Shown one piece after another: positions 1 to 4,812 of a stretch of DNA of 6,115 bases. Origin of the DNA: an uncultured Clostridium sp. (lineage in GTDB: Bacteria > Bacillota > Clostridia > TANB77 > CAG-508); assembly GCA_905203195.1 (NCBI GenBank), contig CAJKVD010000050.1:1-6115 (forward strand), given 5' to 3'. The translations under genes were made by a program, and so were the position numbers. The notes beneath the pieces are model-generated. The model was not told where the DNA came from and did not search any database. It worked only from the letters and a program-made list of their open reading frames with translations. Each line of letters begins with the position of its first letter. Position 1 is the stretch's first letter.

Positions 1-170
1 TAGAAGAATTTATAAAAACAAAAAAACTAAAAATAACAGAGATTTTTGAAAATAGAGAAATATTAAAAAAATTAATAAAATATTTAAAAAAAGAAAAAGG
101 AATAAAGTATACAGAAATTATGGAAAAATTTGGAATAACTAAAGGAACAATGGAAAATCTAAAAAAATAA
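1..170 (+). CDS. 3' end of a gene with a C-terminal helix-turn-helix; possible REP-associated (Y1-type) transposase
   Basis: The frame beginning at position 3 is open to a TAA at 168-170, giving the last 55 residues of a protein whose start lies outside the window. No plausible start or ribosome site is visible; the in-frame ATGs at 120 and 150 are far too close to the stop. The fragment is rich in Lys, Ile and Glu. It has a helical stretch (REILKKLIKYLKKEKG) followed by a helix-turn-helix-like ending (YTEIMEKFGITKGTMENLKK), where 'EKFGITKGTM' resembles the turn and recognition helix. Such C-terminal HTH tails are found on Firmicute REP-associated tyrosine transposases of the IS200/Y1 group, which act on short hairpin repeats in single-stranded DNA, and REP-like repeats occur in this window. 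The catalytic HUH and Tyr motifs are not in view, so a simple HTH regulator is equally possible. That the gene is real is fairly certain; its function is a guess. Confidence 0.5.
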   Translation, partial: EEFIKTKKLKITEIFENREILKKLIKYLKKEKGIKYTEIMEKFGITKGTMENLKK

Positions 171-171
171 A

Positions 172-197
172 AGTGTATAAGAAAAAACTTATACACT
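172..197 (-). terminator. Intrinsic terminator for the minus-strand DUF975 gene
   Basis: A 10-bp perfect stem (172-181 paired with 188-197, AGTGTATAAG / CTTATACACT) encloses a 6-base loop. Read on the minus strand it is followed at once by a T-rich run (TTTATTTTTTT, plus-strand 161-171), the form of a Rho-independent terminator. On the plus strand the stem is followed by an A-rich stretch, so it should not work well for the partial gene ending at 170. It lies about 50 bases past the DUF975 stop codon, with a REP-like element between. Confidence 0.75.
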
Positions 198-221
198 AAA
201 AATTAATAAAATCTAAAAACT

Positions 222-250
222 AATGATTTTTGCTCCGTCCCCGAATCATT
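222..250 (-). repeat. REP-like element (copy 1) overlapping the DUF975 stop codon
   Basis: Seven-base inverted arms (AATGATT at 222-228, AATCATT at 244-250) enclose 15 bases. Read on the minus strand, these contain the core GGGGACGGAGC. On the minus strand the element shares 22 consecutive bases, starting GGGGACGGAGCAAAAATCAT, with each arm of the palindrome at 4734-4799. The TGA stop of the DUF975 gene (246-248) lies inside the arm. Short imperfect palindromes with a conserved GC-rich core in an AT-rich genome, placed just after genes, fit a REP-type repeat. Mobilisation by a RAYT is an inference. Confidence 0.7.
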
Positions 251-1043
251 GATTATTTCCTAAATCAGAAGTTAAAGATTTGTAAAAAGAAATAGTTGCA
301 AATTGGATATAAGGAATTAACCATAAAAATCCAATACCTAAAGTTAAAGTGGCTAAAATTGCCCAACCGATAAAAGAAAATTGTAAACAGAACAATTTAC
401 CACGTTTACCAGTCATAAGTTCTTTGCTCTTTAAAACGCACTCTTTAGAAGATAATTCAGGATTTTCAAAAGCTATAAAATAAGATAATGCGTAATAGTA
501 AGATCTAGTAGCCATCAAAACAGATGAAACTATAAATAAAACTATAGCAGCAATAATTAAAAATATAGAAAATCCAGAAAGAGCACCTAAACCATAAGCA
601 GAATAAGAAGAATAGCTATAAGCATCAATCAAAGGCATTGTAGAAGATACTGCCACACCTGCTAATGAAAAAAGAATAAGAACAAAAGCAATTACAAATA
701 AAATTATAGGTAAAAGCAATTGTCTAAAAATACTCAAAGAAACTTTCCAAGATTTTTTAAAATTACCATTAGAAAAACCTAATTTTAAAAAGTCAAAAGC
801 TTTAACTTCATCACCTAAAAATAGTTTCAAAAATGCACAAATAAGTCCAAATTGAATTGGAACTTCAATAACTGCAGCAGCTATTGAAACTAATGAAGAA
901 ATAAAACTATCTTCTGGAAAAAATCCTTGAACAAAACCTATAGCAAAAGAAATTAGCAAAGAAGCTAAAACTATGCATACAGCTGTCCCCCATTTACCAT
1001 CTAATTTTCTACGAGCCTCAGTTCTAAAATCTGAAGAAATCAT
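246..1043 (-). CDS. DUF975 family multi-pass membrane protein
   Basis: This is a 265-residue integral membrane protein. It opens with a short basic segment (RTEARRKLDGKWG) typical of DUF975 proteins. It then has about six hydrophobic segments, near residues 19-42, 50-76, 106-132, 151-178, 182-192 and 221-256. The family signature near the C-terminus is visible: a Lys-rich SKELMTGKRGKLFCLQFSFI stretch, then a 'GWAILATLTLGIGFLWLIPY' helix. The family's biochemical role is not established; proteins of this kind sit in the cytoplasmic membrane of Firmicutes. The start is placed at the ATG at 1041-1043 because AAAGGGGG (1051-1058) lies 7 bases upstream. An in-frame ATG at 1059-1061 would add six residues (MKGGLF) but has no ribosome site and falls almost at the predicted transcription start. 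The gene appears monocistronic, with its own promoter and terminator. Its stop codon lies inside a REP-like element, so the last residues may differ from those of relatives. Its codons are rich in T endings, unlike tex. Confidence 0.85.
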   Translation of the reverse strand: MISSDFRTEARRKLDGKWGTAVCIVLASLLISFAIGFVQGFFPEDSFISSLVSIAAAVIEVPIQFGLICAFLKLFLGDEVKAFDFLKLGFSNGNFKKSWKVSLSIFRQLLLPIILFVIAFVLILFSLAGVAVSSTMPLIDAYSYSSYSAYGLGALSGFSIFLIIAAIVLFIVSSVLMATRSYYYALSYFIAFENPELSSKECVLKSKELMTGKRGKLFCLQFSFIGWAILATLTLGIGFLWLIPYIQFATISFYKSLTSDLGNNQ

Positions 1044-1050
1044 AAATAAA

Positions 1051-1058
1051 CCCCCTTT
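1051..1058 (-). promoter_or_regulatory. Ribosome binding site that decides the DUF975 start
   Basis: On the minus strand AAAGGGGG is followed by a 7-base spacer (TTTATTT) and ATG at 1043. The upstream ATG at 1061 lies before this site and has only an AT-rich sequence ahead of it, so the shorter protein is preferred. Confidence 0.75.
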
Positions 1059-1074
1059 CATTTTTTATAAAAAT

Positions 1075-1103
1075 ATGATATGATAAATACCGAAAAAAGT
1101 CAA
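1075..1103 (-). promoter_or_regulatory. Sigma-A-type promoter of the DUF975 gene
   Basis: On the minus strand a -35 box TTGACT (1098-1103, 5 of 6 consensus) is separated by 17 bases from a -10 box TATCAT (1075-1080, 5 of 6). Transcription would start near 1068, giving a leader of about 25 bases before the ATG at 1043. This supports the downstream start. Confidence 0.7.
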
Positions 1104-1205
1104 CAAAATAAGGGATAAAAAATCAAAATTCGACAAACAAAAACACGAAATGAAGAGCAAACTTTGAAGATTTCAAAAATAATAAAATATTAAAAATACA
1201 TTAGG

Positions 1206-1211
1206 TATAAT
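1206..1211 (+). promoter_or_regulatory. Candidate -10 box for tex
   Basis: A perfect TATAAT lies 85 bases before the tex ATG, but no good -35 box stands 16-18 bases upstream (only AT-rich sequence around 1183-1188), and there is no TGn extension. In DNA this AT-rich such hexamers arise by chance. If used, the REP-like element at 1244-1270 would lie in the 5' leader. A small inverted repeat (TTTGAA-AAA-TTCAAA, 1211-1225) overlaps the start region. Confidence 0.35.
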
Positions 1212-1243
1212 TTGAAAAATTCAAAAAAGCGTAATATTGAAGA

Positions 1244-1270
1244 TGTTTTTTGAGTCCGTCCCCCAAAACA
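1244..1270 (-). repeat. REP-like element (copy 2, diverged) in the tex leader
   Basis: Six-base inverted arms (TGTTTT at 1244-1249, AAAACA at 1265-1270) enclose a minus-strand core GGGGGACGGACTC. It shares GGGGACGGA with the other two elements but has ACTC in place of AGC and entirely different arms. This is the pattern expected if the core is under selection and the arms co-vary to keep pairing. It lies 25 bases ahead of the tex ATG and about 10 bases ahead of its ribosome site, so it may form a hairpin in the tex leader. Confidence 0.55.
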
Positions 1271-1295
1271 CCAAATTAGAAAGGAAAGTGAAAAA

Positions 1296-3479
1296 ATGAA
1301 CAAAATTAATAGCACAATAGCACAAGAATTAGAAGTAAAAGAAAGCCAAGTAGAAGCAGCAGTAAAACTAATAGATGAAGGAAACACAATACCATTTATA
1401 GCACGTTACAGAAAAGAAGCAACAGGAGGATTAAGTGACGAAACACTTAGGGATTTAGGAGAAAGGCTAACATATCTAAGAAACCTAGAACAAAGAAAAG
1501 AAGAAGTAGTAAAATCAATAGAAGAGCAAGGAAAACTAACAGACGAAATAATACAAGCAGTAGCAATAAGCAAAACATTAGCAGAAGTAGAAGATATATA
1601 TAGACCATATAAACAAAAGAAAAAAACAAGAGCAACAGTAGCCAAAGCAAAAGGACTAGAACCACTAGCAGAAATAATAATAGAACAAAAAGAAACAACA
1701 CCAATAGGAGAAATAGCAAACCAATATATAAACATAGAAAATTTATCAGAAGAAGACAAGAAAAACAAAGATAAAGTAGTAAAAACAGCAGAAGAAGCAA
1801 TACAAGGAGCACTAGATATCATAGCAGAAAACATATCAGACAACAGCAAATACAGAAAAGAAATAAAAAGAATATGTTACAGAGAAGCACAAATAGAAAC
1901 AAAAGCAACAGACGAAGAAAAAAAATCAAATTATGAAATGTACTATGACAAACAAGAACCAATAAAATACATTCCGAGCCATAGAATATTAGCAATAAAC
2001 AGAGGAGAAAAAGAAGAATTCATAAAAGTAAAAATACAAAAACCAGAAGAAAAAATATTGATGTATATAGAAAAAGACATAATAAAAGGAAAAACACAAT
2101 TCACAGAAATGCTAAAAGCAACAATACAAGACGCATTCAAAAGATTAATAGAACCATCAATAGACAGAGAAATACGTTCGGACTTAACAGAAAAAGCAGA
2201 AGAAAAAGCAATAAAAGTATTTGGACAAAACTCAAAACAACTATTACTAGGAGCACCAATAAAAGGAAAAACAGTAATGGGATTTGACCCAGCATATAGA
2301 ACTGGATGCAAAATAGCAGTAATAGACGAAACAGGAAAAGTATTAGATTACACAACAGTATATCCAACAGAACCACAAAACGATGTAGAAGGAGCAAAAA
2401 AAGAACTATTAAAGCTAATAGAAAAAGACCAAATAGACATGATAGCAATAGGAAACGGAACAGCCTCAAGGGAATCAGAAATGTTTGTATCAGACATGAT
2501 AAAAGAAACCCCAAGAGATGTACATTATGTAATAGTAAGTGAAGCAGGAGCATCAGTATATTCTGCATCAAAACTAGCAACAGAAGAATATCCAGACATA
2601 AATGTATCAATAAGAGGGGCAATATCAATAGCAAGAAGACTACAAGACCCATTAGCAGAACTAGTAAAAATAGACCCAAAAGCAATAGGAGTAGGACAAT
2701 ATCAGCATGATGTAAACCAAAAGAAACTAGCAGAAAGCCTTACAGGAGTAGTAGAAGACAGTGTTAATAAAGTAGGAGTAGATGTAAATACAGCAACACC
2801 ATCACTACTATCATATGTATCAGGAATAAATGGAACAATAGCAAAAAACATTGTAAAATATAGAGACGAAAACGGGAAATTAAAAAACAGAAAAGAGCTA
2901 TTAAAAGTTCCAAAGCTAGGGAAAGTAGCATTTGAACAATGCGCAGGATTTTTAAGAATATTTGATGGAGACAACCCATTAGAAATAACAGCAGTTCACC
3001 CAGAAAGTTATGAACCAACAGAAAAACTATTAGCAAATCTAGGATTTAGCAAAAAAGATTTAAAAGACAAAGAAAAAACAGATGAATTAAGACAAAAACT
3101 AAAATCAATAGATGTAGCCAAAACCGCCAAAGAGTTAAAAATAGGAGAAATGACACTAGCAGATATAATATCAGAATTATCAAAACCAGGTAGAGACCCA
3201 AGAGAAGATATGCCAAAACCAATTCTACGTTCAGATGTCTTAAAATTAGAAGACTTAAAAGAAGGAATGATATTAACAGGAACAGTCAGAAACGTAATTG
3301 ACTTCGGAGCATTTGTAGACATTGGAGTAAAACATGACGGACTAGTCCATATTTCTGAAATGAGCGAAAGATTCATAAAAAATCCATCAGAAGTAGTTTC
3401 TGTAGGCGACGTAGTAAAAGTAAAAGTAATAAAAATAGATTTAGAAAGACAAAAAGTAGGGTTATCTATGAAGGTGTAA
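1296..3479 (+). CDS. tex: Tex-family RNA-binding transcription accessory protein
   Basis: This 727-residue protein is of normal family length (roughly 715-780). Tex proteins are cytoplasmic nucleic-acid-binding factors linked to transcription and RNA handling. Domains in order: the helical Tex N-terminal region (about 1-200, with the conserved 'TIPFIARYRKEATGGL' near 31-46 and 'DIYRPYKQKKKTRA' near 100-113); a YqgF/RuvC-like fold (about 325-455, with GFDPAYRTGCK at 329-339, AIGNGTASRE at 384-393 and VSEAGASVYS at 414-423); the RLQDPLAELVKIDPKAIGVG segment (448-467); helix-hairpin-helix motifs (about 495-555, VGVDVNTA then VPKLGKVAFEQCAGFLRI); a second helical region; and a C-terminal S1 RNA-binding domain (about 656-725, GTVRNVIDFGAFVDIG then DGLVHISEMS). 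The ATG at 1296 follows an AAAGGA ribosome site (1280-1285) at about 10 bases and preserves the usual N-terminus. The gene is monocistronic. Codons are overwhelmingly A-ending (ATA for Ile, CTA/TTA for Leu, ACA, GCA), unlike the minus-strand neighbours. Confidence 0.97.
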   Translation: MNKINSTIAQELEVKESQVEAAVKLIDEGNTIPFIARYRKEATGGLSDETLRDLGERLTYLRNLEQRKEEVVKSIEEQGKLTDEIIQAVAISKTLAEVEDIYRPYKQKKKTRATVAKAKGLEPLAEIIIEQKETTPIGEIANQYINIENLSEEDKKNKDKVVKTAEEAIQGALDIIAENISDNSKYRKEIKRICYREAQIETKATDEEKKSNYEMYYDKQEPIKYIPSHRILAINRGEKEEFIKVKIQKPEEKILMYIEKDIIKGKTQFTEMLKATIQDAFKRLIEPSIDREIRSDLTEKAEEKAIKVFGQNSKQLLLGAPIKGKTVMGFDPAYRTGCKIAVIDETGKVLDYTTVYPTEPQNDVEGAKKELLKLIEKDQIDMIAIGNGTASRESEMFVSDMIKETPRDVHYVIVSEAGASVYSASKLATEEYPDINVSIRGAISIARRLQDPLAELVKIDPKAIGVGQYQHDVNQKKLAESLTGVVEDSVNKVGVDVNTATPSLLSYVSGINGTIAKNIVKYRDENGKLKNRKELLKVPKLGKVAFEQCAGFLRIFDGDNPLEITAVHPESYEPTEKLLANLGFSKKDLKDKEKTDELRQKLKSIDVAKTAKELKIGEMTLADIISELSKPGRDPREDMPKPILRSDVLKLEDLKEGMILTGTVRNVIDFGAFVDIGVKHDGLVHISEMSERFIKNPSEVVSVGDVVKVKVIKIDLERQKVGLSMKV

Positions 3480-3522
3480 TTATAGCAAGTAGGAAGCACA
3501 AGTAATGGTTTAATATATATAA

Positions 3523-3553
3523 TAAAAGCACAGAAATAAAATCTGTGCTTTTA
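3523..3553. terminator. Bidirectional intrinsic terminator between tex and the HD-GYP gene
   Basis: A 12-bp perfect stem (3523-3534 with 3542-3553, containing AAAAGCACAGA / TCTGTGCTTTT) has a 7-base loop. The outer stem provides a T-run on each strand, so it can serve both tex (stop 44 bases before it) and the convergent HD-GYP gene (stop at 3576, about 22 bases away). Confidence 0.85.
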
Positions 3554-3575
3554 ATAAAATAAACTGAATAATTTG

Positions 3576-4640
3576 TTATTTATATTTTTCCATAATTTTT
3601 TTAATAGAATCAAAATCATTTTTCAAAATATCCAAGAACAAATCATCCAATTGAGGATCAAATTGAGTACCCCTACAACGCTCAAATTCACTAATAACAG
3701 TTTCCATAGGAAGGGAATCACGATAAGAGCGACGAGAAGTCATAGCATCAAAACTATCTGCAACAGCTGCAATTCTGGCCAAGAAAGGAATTTGTTCACC
3801 AGCCAATTTACCAGGGTAACCAGAACCATCAAACTTCTCATGATGATGTTCAACAATAGGCAAAATATCCTGAAAAATAGCAGCATGAGACAAAATATGA
3901 ACACCGATATTAGGATGTTGTTTAATTTGAGAATACTCATCATCAGTAAGTTTAGAATCCTTTTGTAAAATACTATCAGGAACACCTATTTTACCAATAT
4001 CGTGGAATAAACCACCAATTTTCAAAGTTCTAATATCAGAATCGAGCAATCCCAATTTTTTACCAATCAAAACAGAATATTCAGAAACTCTGTCAGAATG
4101 ACCTCTAGTATAAATATCTTTGGCCTCAACAGTATAACGAAGAGTTTGAATACTATCCAAATAAGCCTGTTCCAACTTATCATAAGTATCAGTCAATTTT
4201 TCATTTATATGTTTAATTTCATTCATTTGTTTGATAGATTTTATACCAGACTCAATTAACAACAAAAGTTGATCAAACTTATCACTTTTCTCACAATACC
4301 CCTGAATATCCAATCTTTTAATAGTTTCCAAAGGTGGGGCCAAATCCTTATGCCCAGTAAGCAATAAAATATATAAATCTTTATTAAATTTACGAATTTC
4401 TTCAACAACTTGATCACCATGAAAAGGTGTCATAATAAAGTCCAAAATCATTAAGTCGAAATGCTCAGTTTTAACTTTTTCAATGGCTTCCATAGGATCT
4501 GTAACACCGGTAAACTGGTATCCAGTTCTTTTCAAAAAAATAGACAAAGAATCAACAATACCTTGTTCATCATCAACCGCAATAATTTTATATTGATGGT
4601 TTTCAGCATTTTCAACATTTTGTGGTGTACCTATTCTCAT
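3576..4640 (-). CDS. Two-component response regulator with REC and HD-GYP (cyclic-di-GMP phosphodiesterase) domains
   Basis: This is a 354-residue cytoplasmic response regulator. The receiver domain (about 17-135) has the acidic pair D23-D24 in AVDDEQ, the phospho-acceptor D67 in LMILDF, T95 in LLLTGH and K118 in CEKSDK, so it should accept phosphate. A helical, coiled-coil-like linker (about 136-165) leads to the HD-GYP domain (about 165-340). All hallmark residues are present: GHSDRV (H181), the FHDIGK pair H213-D214 with K217, HPNIG (H242), HHH at 265-267, the D271-GSGYP motif and VADSFDAMTS (D295). HD-GYP domains with these residues hydrolyse cyclic-di-GMP, so an active phosphodiesterase is expected. 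The ATG at 4640 follows a perfect AAGGAGG (4649-4655) at 8 bases. The histidine kinase ends 169 bases upstream on the same strand, making it the likely phosphodonor, but this gene also has its own promoter. There is no DNA-binding domain, so output is enzymatic. Confidence 0.95.
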   Translation of the reverse strand: MRIGTPQNVENAENHQYKIIAVDDEQGIVDSLSIFLKRTGYQFTGVTDPMEAIEKVKTEHFDLMILDFIMTPFHGDQVVEEIRKFNKDLYILLLTGHKDLAPPLETIKRLDIQGYCEKSDKFDQLLLLIESGIKSIKQMNEIKHINEKLTDTYDKLEQAYLDSIQTLRYTVEAKDIYTRGHSDRVSEYSVLIGKKLGLLDSDIRTLKIGGLFHDIGKIGVPDSILQKDSKLTDDEYSQIKQHPNIGVHILSHAAIFQDILPIVEHHHEKFDGSGYPGKLAGEQIPFLARIAAVADSFDAMTSRRSYRDSLPMETVISEFERCRGTQFDPQLDDLFLDILKNDFDSIKKIMEKYK

Positions 4641-4648
4641 ACAAACAT

Positions 4649-4655
4649 CCTCCTT
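4649..4655 (-). promoter_or_regulatory. Strong ribosome binding site of the HD-GYP regulator
   Basis: AAGGAGG on the minus strand, 8 bases from the ATG at 4640, matches the anti-Shine-Dalgarno fully and fixes the start. Confidence 0.9.
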
Positions 4656-4672
4656 GTTTAATAATTACCTAT

Positions 4673-4701
4673 ATTATAGATATAAAAACAAATAAATGCA
4701 A
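4673..4701 (-). promoter_or_regulatory. Sigma-A-type promoter of the HD-GYP regulator
   Basis: On the minus strand a -35 box TTGCAT (4696-4701, 4 of 6 consensus) is followed by a 17-base spacer and a perfect -10 box TATAAT (4673-4678). Transcription would start near 4666, giving a leader of about 26 bases. It lies between the palindrome and the gene, so the regulator can be made independently of the kinase transcript. Confidence 0.7.
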
Positions 4702-4733
4702 TAGATTTTATAAAAAAAGATATTTTTAAGGAC

Positions 4734-4799
4734 GATGACTTGGGGACGGAGCAAAAATCATTAAAGCTTTAATGATTTTTGCTCCGTCCCCAAGTCATC
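4734..4799. repeat. 66-bp perfect palindrome: two inverted REP-like units (BIME-like)
   Basis: The two 33-base arms are exact reverse complements with no spacer; the centre is AAGCTT at 4764-4769. Each arm contains GGGGACGGAGCAAAAATCAT (plus-strand left arm 4742-4761), matching the single element at 222-250 over 22 bases. Each arm also carries a smaller imperfect inverted pair (ATGACTT against AATCAT), so each half looks like one REP unit and the whole like two units head to head. It starts 10 bases past the kinase stop codon. In RNA it would form a 33-bp hairpin, but no T-run follows directly on either strand. The nearest on the minus strand is about 15 bases further on, so it is at best an unusual terminator or an mRNA-end stabiliser. 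Confidence 0.8.
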
Positions 4800-4812
4800 A
4801 CCCAAGTCATCA
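4789..4812. repeat. Tandem 12-bp direct repeat spanning the kinase stop codon
   Basis: CCCAAGTCATCA occurs twice back to back (4789-4800 and 4801-4812). The second copy contains the kinase stop codon (TGA on the minus strand, 4810-4812), and the first forms the outer end of the palindrome. It could be a target-site or slippage duplication made when the repeat arose here. Confidence 0.75.

Noticed and set aside
985..990. GTCCCC, resembling the repeat core, inside the DUF975 gene
   Set aside because: It encodes the conserved KWGTA segment of the protein. It lacks the CGGA extension of the core and has no flanking inverted arms.
1059..1061. Upstream ATG as the DUF975 start
   Set aside because: It has no Shine-Dalgarno and lies within a few bases of the predicted transcription start. 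The ATG at 1041-1043 has AAAGGGGG at the right distance.
1211..1225. Inverted repeat TTTGAA-AAA-TTCAAA as a tex operator
   Set aside because: It is short and made mainly of A and T in an AT-rich spacer, so chance occurrence is likely and no regulator is implied.
1447..1812. Long Leu-rich minus-strand open frames opposite tex (also 2137-2685, 2764-3036)
   Set aside because: Their extreme Leu/Phe bias is the reverse complement of A-rich tex codons. They lie wholly inside a clear tex gene and lack ribosome sites.
3573..3968. Plus-strand open frame opposite the HD-GYP gene
   Set aside because: It overlaps the fully recognisable HD-GYP domain, has no ribosome site and no recognisable features.
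222..4799. CRISPR array or IS ends
   Set aside because: The repeats are not regularly spaced, only three sites occur across 4.5 kb, and they do not bracket a transposase gene within the window.
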